This document shows, piece after piece, positions 46,698 to 56,648 of a DNA stretch of 64,000 nucleotides. The notes under the pieces were generated by a model. The model saw only the letters and a list, made by a program, of their open reading frames with translations, was not told the origin of the DNA and ran no database searches. Source of the stretch: Methylotenera sp. (lineage in GTDB: Bacteria; Pseudomonadota; Gammaproteobacteria; Burkholderiales; Methylophilaceae); assembly GCF_029946165.1 (NCBI RefSeq), contig NZ_JAQSDZ010000026.1:1-64000 (forward strand), read 5' to 3'. Position 1 is the stretch's first letter, and each line of letters begins with the position of its first letter. Made by a program: the position numbers and the translations under genes.

Positions 46698-47588
46698 ATG
46701 AGCATTATCGCTATTGCCAGTCGCGCGCACCCTTACTTTCCACTGATCGTACTAATGAATCAGGATGGGCGCCACGATAATAAAACAGCGCCAGCCAAAT
46801 GGTGGGCTGATGCTCCAAATTGCCTTGCAGGGCGTGATGAAACAAATGGTGGCGCATGGTTTGGCATTCTGCCAGACGGCCGTTTTGCTGCTGTCACATC
46901 TTTTCGTGACAATCAGCCTATCGACACTGCCCTACCCCCCATTGAACAACTCACTGTAGATTTTTTGGCATCGGAAGATGCGCCAGTCACGCATGTACGA
47001 CAGTTTCAACGTAACCGCGGTAGCCATCCCCCGTTTAACTTGCTGGTCGGCACAACACGCCAAGTGTATTACGCTGGCACTAACACGCGCCAACCACTGG
47101 CGGTGACGCATGGCGTGCATACCATCTCGAACGGATTATTAGACGAGCGCTGGCCTAAGTGCGTAGAACTTGAGCAATTGCTTGGCCCGTATCTACTCAG
47201 CAATGGCGGCTTTAGCATTCCACTGGGGGCTTTCCCAAGATTAGATAAATCCCCAGCACGCGGTGCAAGCGCATTGCCAAAACCAAGCGGCAGTGAACTT
47301 AAAGCAGAAGATATTTTTGCCGCGAGCTTTGCCATGCTGGCTGACCGCACTTGCTACAGTAATAGTTTGCCTAATACTGGTGTGGACAAAGACGAAGAAG
47401 CACGGCTTTCAGCCTGCTTTGTCATGGGCGAAGCGCATGGCACGCGCTCAAGCACAGTGCTGGTGATGGCGCGTGACGGCAAGGTACGTTTTGAAGAGCG
47501 CAGTTTTGACGCGGCTGGCAATCAAACCAATTGCGTTATAGAACATTGGACGATGGACGAATCGGCATTTTCTGGCGGTGCCGATTAA
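46698..47588 (+). CDS. NRDE/TANGO2-family protein with altered active site
   Basis: 296 residues with the family layout (LAGRDETNGGAWFGILPDGRFAAVTSFRDN, HTISNGLLDERWPKC, and a C-terminal RSSTVLVM-R). Normally residue 2 is the N-terminal nucleophile-type cysteine and the motif reads NRDE; here residue 2 is serine and the motif is NQDG. Activity, if any, must differ. Family members are linked to heme trafficking and lipid metabolism, but bacterial roles are unclear. Confidence 0.82.
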   Translation: MSIIAIASRAHPYFPLIVLMNQDGRHDNKTAPAKWWADAPNCLAGRDETNGGAWFGILPDGRFAAVTSFRDNQPIDTALPPIEQLTVDFLASEDAPVTHVRQFQRNRGSHPPFNLLVGTTRQVYYAGTNTRQPLAVTHGVHTISNGLLDERWPKCVELEQLLGPYLLSNGGFSIPLGAFPRLDKSPARGASALPKPSGSELKAEDIFAASFAMLADRTCYSNSLPNTGVDKDEEARLSACFVMGEAHGTRSSTVLVMARDGKVRFEERSFDAAGNQTNCVIEHWTMDESAFSGGAD

Positions 47589-47703
47589 GGTACTGAATAA
47601 AGGTGCTGATTAACGGGATGCAAAATGAAAATTCAGATTGAGCGAACCGTTCTGTTATGCAGCTTGAATATTACAGCCACTCTCAAAACATGCTGAATCT
47701 CAT

Positions 47704-49053
47704 ATGAAAAAACCATTTGAACCCAAACTAGACTGGTCAGCCTACGATAGCTATGGCGAGGGAGATGCTTATGCGCAGATTCCAGCTAAAGGTGGCGCGT
47801 ATGGCAAGGCAGCCTCTTTATGCATAGGCAGTAGAACTTGCCAACGCACCGATGCAGGTGTGATGTGCCCAAGTTTTAGATTAACAAATAAGGATGCTCA
47901 TTCAACACGACACCGGGCTGCCACACTCAAAGCCGCGTTGAATGGCGAGTTAGGTGAGCACCCATTTATTAGCCCAGACTTGGCTGATGCAATGGAGTTG
48001 TGTGTGGCATGCAAAGGCTGCAAACGCGAATGTCCAAATGGCGTGGATATGGCCATGTTACGCACCGAAGCACTGGCACAACACTGGACTGCAATTGGCA
48101 AGATTCCATTACGCGAACGCTTAACAGCGCATCTACCACGTTTTGCACATCACTTTAAGCATATCAAATGGTTAAGCCGTTTACGTCAGGAGGTTCCGCT
48201 GATTGCAAAATTGTTTGAAAAATACATCGGCATCGCCGCTAAACGTTCATTGCCTAAAGCGGCGCCAAATAGCTTTATGTCGTCAGCGCCATCGACCCAC
48301 ATTGCAGAAAGTGCGCGTGAAGTGGTGCTACTGGTCGATACTTTTTCTAACCACTTTGACCCTGATATTGCCCAAGCCGCGCTGGAAGTACTACAGGCTG
48401 GTGGATATACCGTGCACTTTGCCAGGCCAGCAAAAGGTGAACGTGCGCTATGTTGCGGGCGCACCTATTTTTCTAACGGTATGATCAATGAAGCGCGCGC
48501 CGAGGCTATGCGTTTGGTTAATGCATTATGGCCGTTTGTTCAACGTGGTTTGCCCGTCATTGGCTTAGAGCCATCATGCTTGCTGATGTTACGTGATGAA
48601 TACCTAATGTTGAATCTAGATGAGCGTGTTCCCGTCTTGGCGAAGGCGGCATTGCTACTAGAAGAATTTATTGCACGTGAGCATACGGCAAATCAACTCT
48701 ATATTGAACTAAAACCAATCACCGCCAAAGCTTTAATTCATGGTCATTGCCACCAAAAAGCCTTTGGCGCAATGAAGTCTATGCACAAAGTGTTGAGTTT
48801 AGTACCAGATTTGCAAGTGGAGTTTATCGAATCCAGTTGCTGCGGTATGGCTGGCGCCTTTGGGATGAAAGCGGAGCATTACGAGGCATCGATGCAAATG
48901 GCAGAACTCGCCCTATTGCCACAAATTAGAGCGGCTGGCACAGATAACCTAATCATTGCTAACGGTACCAGTTGCCGCCACCAAATACTGGATGGCGTTG
49001 GACGCCAGCCGCTTCATCTTGCCCAGATATTACGCGCTTCAATTAACGCTTAA
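47704..49053 (+). CDS. (Fe-S)-binding oxidoreductase subunit with two CCG domains
   Basis: 449 residues. Two N-terminal cluster motifs (CIGSRTC-x6-MCPSF near 37-52 and CVACKGCKRECP near 98-109) precede two cysteine-rich CCG domains (ALCCGRTYFSNG with LEPSCLLMLRDE; HGHCHQKAFGA with ESSCCGMAGAFG). This matches the C-terminal part of large FAD-linked D-lactate/D-2-hydroxyacid dehydrogenases (GlpC/HdrD type), but no FAD_binding_4 partner is encoded beside it. It may instead receive electrons from the flavoprotein 11 bp downstream. Confidence 0.85.
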   Translation: MKKPFEPKLDWSAYDSYGEGDAYAQIPAKGGAYGKAASLCIGSRTCQRTDAGVMCPSFRLTNKDAHSTRHRAATLKAALNGELGEHPFISPDLADAMELCVACKGCKRECPNGVDMAMLRTEALAQHWTAIGKIPLRERLTAHLPRFAHHFKHIKWLSRLRQEVPLIAKLFEKYIGIAAKRSLPKAAPNSFMSSAPSTHIAESAREVVLLVDTFSNHFDPDIAQAALEVLQAGGYTVHFARPAKGERALCCGRTYFSNGMINEARAEAMRLVNALWPFVQRGLPVIGLEPSCLLMLRDEYLMLNLDERVPVLAKAALLLEEFIAREHTANQLYIELKPITAKALIHGHCHQKAFGAMKSMHKVLSLVPDLQVEFIESSCCGMAGAFGMKAEHYEASMQMAELALLPQIRAAGTDNLIIANGTSCRHQILDGVGRQPLHLAQILRASINA

Positions 49054-49064
49054 GGAGACAAATA

Positions 49065-50609
49065 ATGTTAGATTCAGTCATTGTTGGTGGTGGTTTGTGC
49101 GGGTTGTCATTAGCTGACCGACTGCATCAATCAGGCCAATCTTTCGCTTTGTTTGAGGCAAGAACAAGGCTTGGCGGTCGCATATTATCGAAACATTGTA
49201 CGATGTCGGACATGACGATTGATCTAGGTCCTACTTGGTTTTGGCCAGATGTTCAGCCAAATATGTTGGCGCTAGTGGAAGCCCTGCAACTCAAACATTT
49301 TCCGCAGCACGATCAAGGTACAGTGCTGACGCTGACTGACCCAAACAGAGACTCAGACAAACAAAATATTGGTGTACATGGCGGTGCTCATCGCGTAGAA
49401 AATGGCATGGGAGCCATCGTCAGCGCGTTAGAAAAGCGCTTGCCGAAAGATAGTATTCATTTAGAACACAAGCTAATTCATATGGAAGACAAAGGTGATC
49501 ATATTTGTCTGCAATTCCAACTAAATGATATGGTGATTAATGTTGAGGCAAAACGTGTGGTTTTAGCACTTCCTCCAAGATTACTAGTAGAGCACGTTAA
49601 CTTTGTCCCAACCTTAGATGAAACATTAGTGCAAACCATGCGTAGCACGCATACTTGGATGGCAGATCAAGCCAAGGCTGTGATGGGTTATTCAAAAGCA
49701 TTTTGGCGTCAAGACGGCCATTCAGGCAATGCATTTGTGAGTCATCCGCAAGCCGTATTATCCGAAGTATTCGATGCCAGTGATGCACATGGTCAGCACG
49801 GCGCCCTTGGCGGCTTATCCGCCATGCCTACAAACTTGCGAGAGTCTTTTCGGCAAGGCATGCCTATGCTGCTGGAAAGTCAGCTAGCGCAATTATTTGG
49901 CATAGAGGCACAAAATGGGGAGTTGCATTATCAAGACTGGGCAAATGAAGTGCATACCTGCTCCACACTTGATCAAACGCCACCGACTAGCCAGCCGATA
50001 TATGGCAGCCGCCATCTGCGTGATTCATACTGGAATACTAAGTTATTTTTTGGTGGCGCAGAAACGGCCTCACATGCTGGGGGATATTTAGAGGGCGCGT
50101 TAGAAGCAGCGACTAGACTAGCTCTCATGTTATCCACAAAGGATTTGTTAAAAACGCTTAACGCGGATAACAATGCCAGTATGAGTCATTTTAGTAGCTG
50201 GTTAACCGCACAACGCAGCCAAGTATTAGCGCGCTATCGCAGCCACTTAAACCGTTACATGACATTGCAATTAAAAGAGCAACTCACGCAACGCGCATTG
50301 CTAGACACGGTAGAGCAGATTTATAGAGAAGCGATTGAGAAACTCAATGCATTACCACTCAATACCAGTGATGTTAGCGTTGATAAAGGCCGCTCAGCGC
50401 TTACACCATTGGTTTTGTCACACTTCAACGGTATTAACCAAGACCTAGTTGAAACGGCCTGGGAGTTCAATCGTAACTCATGTGCGATCTCTAACTTTCC
50501 AGAAGAAAATGCACCTGCAGCAGAATACCAAGAAGCCATACGCCTTGATTTGTTAGTTGCTTGGCGTGAGTTTGCCCTTTCGGTGAACGATACGCTACTT
50601 GCGCGTTAG
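49065..50609 (+). CDS. flavin monoamine-oxidase-like protein
   Basis: 514 residues. Rossmann loop VGGGLCGLSLADRLHQSG, the GG doublet in ARTRLGGRIL, and the C-terminal FAD-contact segment FFGGAETASHAGGYLEGALEA are those of the amine oxidase family. About 150 helical residues after that segment (from about 365) are not part of the usual fold. Substrate unknown. Tight spacing suggests it works with the flanking Fe-S and Rieske proteins. Confidence 0.85.
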   Translation: MLDSVIVGGGLCGLSLADRLHQSGQSFALFEARTRLGGRILSKHCTMSDMTIDLGPTWFWPDVQPNMLALVEALQLKHFPQHDQGTVLTLTDPNRDSDKQNIGVHGGAHRVENGMGAIVSALEKRLPKDSIHLEHKLIHMEDKGDHICLQFQLNDMVINVEAKRVVLALPPRLLVEHVNFVPTLDETLVQTMRSTHTWMADQAKAVMGYSKAFWRQDGHSGNAFVSHPQAVLSEVFDASDAHGQHGALGGLSAMPTNLRESFRQGMPMLLESQLAQLFGIEAQNGELHYQDWANEVHTCSTLDQTPPTSQPIYGSRHLRDSYWNTKLFFGGAETASHAGGYLEGALEAATRLALMLSTKDLLKTLNADNNASMSHFSSWLTAQRSQVLARYRSHLNRYMTLQLKEQLTQRALLDTVEQIYREAIEKLNALPLNTSDVSVDKGRSALTPLVLSHFNGINQDLVETAWEFNRNSCAISNFPEENAPAAEYQEAIRLDLLVAWREFALSVNDTLLAR

Positions 50610-50638
50610 CGCATGAATCATATAGTTAGGAGGTTGCA

Positions 50639-50950
50639 ATGAGCTACATCACCTTATGCAAACACAAAAACATCATGGAAGGCGAGCTTGCAGCCTTTAG
50701 CACAGATGAGGGTGAAGTCATGCTAGTTTGGCCAGATGATGGCGAGTTAAAAGCTTTTCAAGGCACTTGTCCGCATCAAGATGTACCGTTATGGAATACA
50801 TTTAATGGTCGCATCATTACTTGTCAGTTTCATCAATGGGTATTCGATGGCCGCACAGGGAAAGGCTTGAATCCTACTGGCTGTGAATTAAAACAATATC
50901 CTCTGCGGATAGAGGATGGCATGGTACAAGTTGATTTAAACGCAGATTAA
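50639..50950 (+). CDS. Rieske [2Fe-2S] ferredoxin
   Basis: 103 residues with ligands C44-x-H46 (TCPHQD) and C62-x2-H65 (TCQFHQW), the soluble Rieske type used by toluene/alkene monooxygenases (TmoC-like). AGGAGG precedes the ATG. No oxygenase is encoded nearby, so the partner is probably the amine-oxidase-like flavoprotein or the CCG protein. Confidence 0.93.
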   Translation: MSYITLCKHKNIMEGELAAFSTDEGEVMLVWPDDGELKAFQGTCPHQDVPLWNTFNGRIITCQFHQWVFDGRTGKGLNPTGCELKQYPLRIEDGMVQVDLNAD

Positions 50951-50980
50951 CTATTAATCACAATACTTCCAAAACTCATA

Positions 50981-51060
50981 TTGTAGGAGGGGCTTTTAGC
51001 CCCGAAAGCAACTGTAAAATATTCCGCAAAGGTTCTCGGCTACAAGCCGCTCCAACTATA
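50981..51060. repeat. REP-like inverted hairpin pair
   Basis: Two small palindromes, GGGGCT-TTT-AGCCCC (50989-51003) and CGGCT-ACA-AGCCG (51037-51049), lie in inverted orientation, flanked by TTGTAGGAG on the left and CTCCAACTATAA on the right. This is the layout of REP/REPIN-type elements between convergent genes. It may end both transcripts. Confidence 0.6.
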
Positions 51061-51192
51061 AAACAGCTAGAGGCATACCTTGTGCTAATTAACGTCATTT
51101 ATATTTCGTGACGAGAGCATTGCTCCTAGATGCACCTATGGAGAATCGCGGGGAAATGCGGATTAATTACTGTAAGCTTTGAAAAACCTGAC

Positions 51193-51546
51193 TTATTCAT
51201 GCTCTCGCGCATGGTTAAGGCTATATCGCGGTAACTCAACGATTAAAGGTGTCTGCCCTACTTTTACTTGGCAAGCCAAACGTGATGTTGGCGTTAATCC
51301 CCACGCTTTATCTAGTTGGTCTTCCTCTTCATCAGAAGCGGCATTGAGTGACTTGTAGCCTTCACGAATAATGATATGGCAAGTACTGCAAGCGCTCACC
51401 CCATCACACGCATGTTCAATTTCAACTCCTGCATTTAGCAATGCATCGCAAAGCACTTTACCAGGCTTAATTTCCAACTCCAAGCCATTTGGACAAGTAT
51501 CAGGATGCGGTAAAACTGTCACTTTGGTGAGGCTAATTTGGCTCAT
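51193..51546 (-). CDS. fdx: isc-type [2Fe-2S] ferredoxin
   Basis: 117 residues, adrenodoxin-like ligands ([13 protein letters not shown] and RLACQVKV). It gives electrons for cluster assembly on IscU. Last gene of the isc operon; its ATG overlaps the hscA stop. Confidence 0.95.
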   Translation of the reverse strand: MSQISLTKVTVLPHPDTCPNGLELEIKPGKVLCDALLNAGVEIEHACDGVSACSTCHIIIREGYKSLNAASDEEEDQLDKAWGLTPTSRLACQVKVGQTPLIVELPRYSLNHAREHE

Positions 51547-53435
51547 ATATTGATGCTTTCTATTTGCTTACCTGAAAGTGCCTTATGAATCGAAAGATCC
51601 ATACGGCGATTGGCAAAGGTTGTAGTCTCTTCATTTAACGCCGATGTTGCCTCACGTAAGTCTTGAATGCTATTTGCATCACCTAATAAAAGTAATTCCG
51701 CCAACTCATATATTTTTACCCAAACAGCATCCCACTCAGGTTTGCTTAAAAGCTCGTGACCACTTTCAGCCATGGCTATTTCTGTGGCATTAACTAGCTG
51801 ACGCGCTTCAACTTGCGCTTCACGTAGCGCACGCATGTTTTTATCATGGGCTGCGTTAGCTATGCCGGCAGAAAGCATTTGCGTAATTTCAGTATCGGTC
51901 AAACCATAAGAAGGCTTTACTGTAATTTGCGCTTCGTGACCGGTGGTTTGCTCGCGCGCAGAAACGGAAAGCAAACCATCCGCATCCACTTGAAAAGTCA
52001 CGCGTATACGCGCTGCACCAGCAACCATTGCAGGAATCCTACGTAATTCAAACTTAGCTAATGAGCGGCATTCTGCTACCAACTCTCGTTCGCCTTGCAC
52101 CACATGAAAACTCATCGCAGTTTGGCCATCTTTAAAGGTGGTAAAGTCTTGTGCACGTGCTGCTGGAATAGTGACGTTGCGTGGAATAATCTTCTCACTC
52201 AAGCCACCCATTGTTTCAATGCCCAATGAGAGCGGAATAACATCTAGCAGCAGTAATTCATCACCACCGTGATTGCCAGCTAGTGCATTGGCTTGTATGG
52301 CTGCGCCTAGTGCGACGACTTTATCTGGGTCAAGATTAGTTAATGGTTCACGATAAAAAAACTCGCCTACCGCTATTCTTAAATGTGGCATGCGCGTTGC
52401 ACCACCAACCAATACCACGCCTTGAACATCTTCCATTTGCAAATCCGCATCACGCAGTGCACGGCGCACTGGGCTGAATGTTTTACTTAATAATGGCTTG
52501 GTTAAATCAATAAAAGTTTCGCGACTTAAAATGGCGTTGACCGTTGAATTATCAGCCAAAGTACATGAAATCTCAGTCACAGCATCGTCTGTCAAACGCT
52601 CTTTCGCAAGACGAGATTCAGTGAGCAACAAACGCGTATCTTCGTCTGTAATATGGCTTAGTTTAAGTGTGCTCGTTAACCAATCAAAAATCGCACGGTC
52701 AAAATCATCCCCGCCAAGCGCAGAGTCGCCACTGGTTGCCAGTACTTCAAACACACCGCGTGTTAAACGTAATATGGAAAAGTCAAAAGTGCCACCACCC
52801 AAGTCATACACACAGTAAATGCCTTCTGAGGCATTATCTAAGCCGTATGCTATGGCCGCTGCGGTTGGCTCATTAAGCAGTCTTAATACAGATATGCCTG
52901 CTAAGCGTGCTGCATCTTTGGTGGCTTGACGTTGTGCATCATCAAAATAAGCGGGCACCGTAATCACCGCGCCAGATAGCTCGCCGCCAAGGCTTTCTTC
53001 TGCACGCAAACGCAATACTTTTAGAATTTCGGCTGAAACTTCAACTGGGCTTAACTCACCCATCACGGTTTTTAGTTTGACCATGCCTTGAGATTCGGCA
53101 CCAACCGCCTCAACAAATTGATATGGCATGCTGGCAGCATCTGCAATGTCTTCAATGCCACGCCCCATAAAACGCTTTACCGAAACAATCGTGTTATGTG
53201 GATCTTTTGCGGCATTGCTGCGTGCATCCCAGCCTACGTCCACCACGCCATCAGCTTGATAATGTACGACGGAGGGTAATAATGTCCGTCCAGCCTCATC
53301 TGGCAAGGCCACCGCAATGCCACTGCGTACGGATGCAACCAGTGAATGCGTTGTGCCTAAATCTATGCCAACAGCTAAGCGATGTTGATGCGGTGCAGCG
53401 CTTTGACCTGGTTCTGTAATTTGTAAGAGAGCCAT
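51543..53435 (-). CDS. hscA: HscA, Hsp70-type chaperone for Fe-S assembly
   Basis: 630 residues: DnaK-fold ATPase ([41 protein letters not shown]) with peptide-binding domain. It drives cluster transfer from IscU with HscB. Confidence 0.96.
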   Translation of the reverse strand: MALLQITEPGQSAAPHQHRLAVGIDLGTTHSLVASVRSGIAVALPDEAGRTLLPSVVHYQADGVVDVGWDARSNAAKDPHNTIVSVKRFMGRGIEDIADAASMPYQFVEAVGAESQGMVKLKTVMGELSPVEVSAEILKVLRLRAEESLGGELSGAVITVPAYFDDAQRQATKDAARLAGISVLRLLNEPTAAAIAYGLDNASEGIYCVYDLGGGTFDFSILRLTRGVFEVLATSGDSALGGDDFDRAIFDWLTSTLKLSHITDEDTRLLLTESRLAKERLTDDAVTEISCTLADNSTVNAILSRETFIDLTKPLLSKTFSPVRRALRDADLQMEDVQGVVLVGGATRMPHLRIAVGEFFYREPLTNLDPDKVVALGAAIQANALAGNHGGDELLLLDVIPLSLGIETMGGLSEKIIPRNVTIPAARAQDFTTFKDGQTAMSFHVVQGERELVAECRSLAKFELRRIPAMVAGAARIRVTFQVDADGLLSVSAREQTTGHEAQITVKPSYGLTDTEITQMLSAGIANAAHDKNMRALREAQVEARQLVNATEIAMAESGHELLSKPEWDAVWVKIYELAELLLLGDANSIQDLREATSALNEETTTFANRRMDLSIHKALSGKQIESINI

Positions 53436-53448
53436 TTATGAATTTATC

Positions 53449-53985
53449 TCAATCACTAATTTTATCGAGTGCTTCGCCAATTTCATGGCGCAATTTTTCA
53501 TAAAAACGTAATTCATTGACGCGTACTTCCGCTGTTGCAAAATCACCCTGCAAATCTAAAACAGCGGCTATTTCATTCACTTGCACGCTAATTTTATGCT
53601 TTAAGCGTTTAGATAGCGCTTCTAACACAGTCACATCTCTACTCTTAACAGCCTCTTCAATCGCTTCGCGCCATTCCATTTGCGACATCAAAAAAGTAGT
53701 AGAAAGCGCTTGGGCAGCTTCAGTTTTACCTGAGAGGTTAATTAAAAACTGCGCACGGCTAGTTGGGTTACGCAAAGTTTGATAGCCATCGTTGATTAAC
53801 GTAGATTGTTGCAAAGCTAATCGTTGTTCAGATTGGGTATGGCTTGCGTGTTTATCTGGATGCGCTTCAGACTGTAGTTGGCGGAAAGAGCGCTCTAAGC
53901 TATTTAAATCAATACTAAAGCGTGGTGCCAAGCCAAACAGTTCAAAATAATTGGGTTGAGTCAACGTTTGCATCACGCTATCCAT
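53449..53985 (-). CDS. hscB: HscB, J-type co-chaperone
   Basis: 178 residues; N-terminal J-domain with the HPD motif (EAHPDKHAS) and a C-terminal helical IscU-binding domain. It is 13 bp upstream of hscA. Confidence 0.95.
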   Translation of the reverse strand: MDSVMQTLTQPNYFELFGLAPRFSIDLNSLERSFRQLQSEAHPDKHASHTQSEQRLALQQSTLINDGYQTLRNPTSRAQFLINLSGKTEAAQALSTTFLMSQMEWREAIEEAVKSRDVTVLEALSKRLKHKISVQVNEIAAVLDLQGDFATAEVRVNELRFYEKLRHEIGEALDKISD

Positions 53986-54045
53986 TTCACTCTAGATTGA
54001 GTTAAAGATTTCACAACATAGTGTTGCGCTAAGGAATGCTTTAAA

Positions 54046-54369
54046 TTAGACACTAAAGCTTTCACCACAACCGCAATTAGCCTTGGCATTTGGGTTGTTG
54101 AATTTAAAGCCTTCATTTAGCCCTTCTTTGGCATAATCTAGCTCAGTACCATCCATGTATGCCAAGCTGGTTGGATCAACCAACACCTTAACCCCATTAC
54201 TTTCAAAAATCATATCTTCAGGTAAAGCTTCATCTACAAACTCTAGGGTATAAGCCATGCCTGAACAGCCTGAAGTTTTAACGCCTAAACGCAAACCAAT
54301 GCCTTTACCGCGGCTGTCCAAAAATTTTTGCACACGGGCTGCTGCCACTGTCGTTAAAGTAACGGCCAT
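54046..54369 (-). CDS. iscA: IscA, A-type Fe-S carrier
   Basis: 107 residues from the ATG with GGAGAAAT upstream; the frame reaches back to 54423 without a good start. Cysteine ligands in [11 protein letters not shown] and [10 protein letters not shown]. Confidence 0.94.
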   Translation of the reverse strand: MAVTLTTVAAARVQKFLDSRGKGIGLRLGVKTSGCSGMAYTLEFVDEALPEDMIFESNGVKVLVDPTSLAYMDGTELDYAKEGLNEGFKFNNPNAKANCGCGESFSV

Positions 54370-54379
54370 ATTATTTCTC

Positions 54380-54757
54380 CTATACCGAAAATGAACTACC
54401 GCAACCACATGTCGCTGTGGCATTTGGGTTAGTGATTACAAAACGAGATCCTTCCAAACCTTCTTGATAGTCAATCGTCGCGCCCACTAAATATTGATAG
54501 CTCATGGCATCAACAAGCAATGTGACCCCTTCTTTTTCTAGCGCCAAGTCATCTTCTGCCACTTGGTCATCAAAAGCAAAACTGTATTGGAAACCAGAAC
54601 AGCCACCACCCGTTACGTAAACACGTAACTTAAGTGTGGCATCGCCTTCTTCTATAAGCATTTCACTGACTTTGCCAGCAGCGTTTGTAGTGAAAATAAT
54701 CGGTGCAAGCGCTGGGTCAGCAAGCTCGGTTGATTCAATTGTAGCGGTATCAGACAT
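54380..54757 (-). CDS. erpA: ErpA-like A-type Fe-S insertion protein
   Basis: 125 residues; ligands in [12 protein letters not shown] and [10 protein letters not shown], with the ErpA-type N-terminal extension. Having both an ErpA and an IscA inside one isc operon is uncommon; the window thus encodes three A-type carriers in all. Confidence 0.9.
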   Translation of the reverse strand: MSDTATIESTELADPALAPIIFTTNAAGKVSEMLIEEGDATLKLRVYVTGGGCSGFQYSFAFDDQVAEDDLALEKEGVTLLVDAMSYQYLVGATIDYQEGLEGSRFVITNPNATATCGCGSSFSV

Positions 54758-54782
54758 ATCAATACTCCATCAAAATTAAGAT

Positions 54783-55202
54783 TTAAGCAGCAGATTTACA
54801 GGCGTTGTAGCCTTCAGATTCAGTCACATTTTTACTGCGATAATCAGAGATAGCGGCGCGAATAGCGTCCTCTGCCAGCACTGAGCAGTGAATTTTTACT
54901 GGGGGTAAAGCCAGCTCTTCGGCAATATGGGTGTTTTTAATATCTAAAGCTTGATCTAGTGTTTTGCCTTTTAACATTTCAGTCACCAATGAGGACGAGG
55001 CAATCGCAGAGCCGCAGCCATAAGTTTTAAACTTAGCATCTTCAATAAATCCAGCTTCATTCACTTTAATTTGCAATTTCATCACATCGCCACAAGCGGG
55101 CGCGCCGACCATGCCAGTACCAACATCTTGATCTTCTGCATCAAAAGCACCCACATTGCGTGGATTTTCGTAGTGATCTAAAACTTTGTCGCTATATGCC
55201 AT
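54783..55202 (-). CDS. iscU: IscU, Fe-S scaffold
   Basis: 139 residues. Cluster-ligand cysteines in VGAPACGDVMKLQ, KTYGCGSAIASS and PVKIHCSVLAEDA, and the LPPVK motif recognised by HscA is intact. It may stand in for NifU, which is absent. Confidence 0.97.
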   Translation of the reverse strand: MAYSDKVLDHYENPRNVGAFDAEDQDVGTGMVGAPACGDVMKLQIKVNEAGFIEDAKFKTYGCGSAIASSSLVTEMLKGKTLDQALDIKNTHIAEELALPPVKIHCSVLAEDAIRAAISDYRSKNVTESEGYNACKSAA

Positions 55203-55222
55203 TTTGTTCTCCTAATGATGTA

Positions 55223-56470
55223 TTACGCTGCCACTGCTTCAGGGTCGCGATGTGACTCTGTGCCATGTACCCAGCTTACTGAGGCAATATCAATACCTGC
55301 CCTAAACATATCCCATAACGGTGATAGGTCGCGTAACTGCCCTACTTTGGTTTTAATAAGATCGATTGCGTAATCAACATCAGCCTCTGTGGTATAGCGA
55401 CCAATTGAAAAGCGTATGGATGAATGTGCTAGCTCGTCTTCACGACCGATTGCACGAAGCACATAAGATGGCTCTAAGCTCGATGAAGTACAAGCAGAGC
55501 CACTAGAAACCGCGATGCCCTTAACCGCCATCATGAGAGACTCTCCTTCAACGTAGTTAAAACTGACGTTGAGGTTGTGTGGTACGCGTTGATCCAAATC
55601 ACCATTTAGGTAAGCTTCTTCAATACCTGCAAGACCGGCCCAAAGCTTATCGCGCAAGATTCTGATACGAGCGTTTTCTTCTGCCATTTCAGCCTTAGCA
55701 ATACTAAATGCCTCACCCATACCAACTATTTGATGTACCGGTAGCGTACCAGAGCGAAAGCCGCGCTCATGTCCACCGCCATGCATCTGTGCTTCAAGAC
55801 GAATGCGCGGCTTGCGACAAACATACAATGCGCCAATACCTTTAGGACCATAAGTTTTATGAGCAGAAAAACTCATTAAATCAACGGGGAGTTTCTCAAG
55901 ATCAATTTCAACTTTACCAGTAGCCTGTGCAGCGTCCACATGAAAAATAATGCCTTTTTCACGGCAGATATTACCGATGGTGACGATGTCTTGAATAACA
56001 CCAATTTCATTATTCACTAACATGATAGAAACCACGATGGTATCGGGTTGAATGGCGGCTTTAAAAGCCTCTATATCTATAAGACCATTTTCTAATGGTG
56101 AAAGATAAGTGGCTGTAAACCCTTCACGTTCAAGCTCGCGAACGGTGTCTAACACGGCTTTGTGCTCAGTTTTAACAGTAATTAAATGCTTACCATTACC
56201 TGCATAAAAATGCGCAGCACCCTTAATGGCTAAGTTGTTTGATTCTGTCGCACCAGAAGTCCAAACAATCTCTTTAGGATCGCAGTTAACTAAAGCAGCT
56301 ACTTGCTCACGCGCCAAATCGACGGCCGCCTCGGCATCCCAGCCATAAGCATGACTTCGAGATGCAGGGTTACCATAAATCTCAGTCAGGTATGGAATCA
56401 TTTTATTCGCAACACGTACATCGACAGGTGTAGTGGCTGAATAATCAAGATAAATTGGCAAGTTGGACAT
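55223..56470 (-). CDS. iscS: IscS cysteine desulfurase
   Basis: 415 residues. DYSATTPVD start, PLP lysine in [10 protein letters not shown] and catalytic cysteine in [13 protein letters not shown]. The ATG at 56470 has GAGGTG upstream. No iscR precedes it; instead a sigma-54 promoter lies 41 bp upstream. With NifS the window has two desulfurases. Confidence 0.96.
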   Translation of the reverse strand: MSNLPIYLDYSATTPVDVRVANKMIPYLTEIYGNPASRSHAYGWDAEAAVDLAREQVAALVNCDPKEIVWTSGATESNNLAIKGAAHFYAGNGKHLITVKTEHKAVLDTVRELEREGFTATYLSPLENGLIDIEAFKAAIQPDTIVVSIMLVNNEIGVIQDIVTIGNICREKGIIFHVDAAQATGKVEIDLEKLPVDLMSFSAHKTYGPKGIGALYVCRKPRIRLEAQMHGGGHERGFRSGTLPVHQIVGMGEAFSIAKAEMAEENARIRILRDKLWAGLAGIEEAYLNGDLDQRVPHNLNVSFNYVEGESLMMAVKGIAVSSGSACTSSSLEPSYVLRAIGREDELAHSSIRFSIGRYTTEADVDYAIDLIKTKVGQLRDLSPLWDMFRAGIDIASVSWVHGTESHRDPEAVAA

Positions 56471-56483
56471 GCGACACACCTCA

Positions 56484-56507
56484 TTAAGAATACTAGTTAA
56501 TTCTTAA
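56484..56507. promoter_or_regulatory. hairpin/dyad at the iscS transcription start
   Basis: TTAAGAAT (56484-56491) and ATTCTTAA (56500-56507) form an 8-bp dyad in the 5' leader, next to the predicted start near 56499. It could be an operator for a repressor or an mRNA hairpin. Confidence 0.5.
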
Positions 56508-56510
56508 TAA

Positions 56511-56525
56511 GCAATCCTCATGCCA
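56511..56525 (-). promoter_or_regulatory. sigma-54 promoter of the isc operon
   Basis: Minus-strand TGGCATGAGGATTGC, -24/-12 boxes with exact spacing. Placed before iscS in the position where an IscR-controlled promoter is usual. Confidence 0.85.
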
Positions 56526-56608
56526 ATGCATAAAATAACACTAACCTATTGATTTTAATTAAACTAATTAAATAGTTGAGAAAATTACAACTCCATCTTT
56601 GTCGTGAT

Positions 56609-56624
56609 TGTCGGGTTACATACA
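56609..56624. promoter_or_regulatory. NifA upstream activator sequence of the isc operon
   Basis: TGT-N10-ACA (TGTCGGGTTACATACA), about 85-100 bp upstream of the iscS -24 element. The IS30 remnant begins some 25 bp beyond it. Confidence 0.8.
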
Positions 56625-56648
56625 CGATGTAGGAAGATGCGGCAACCT

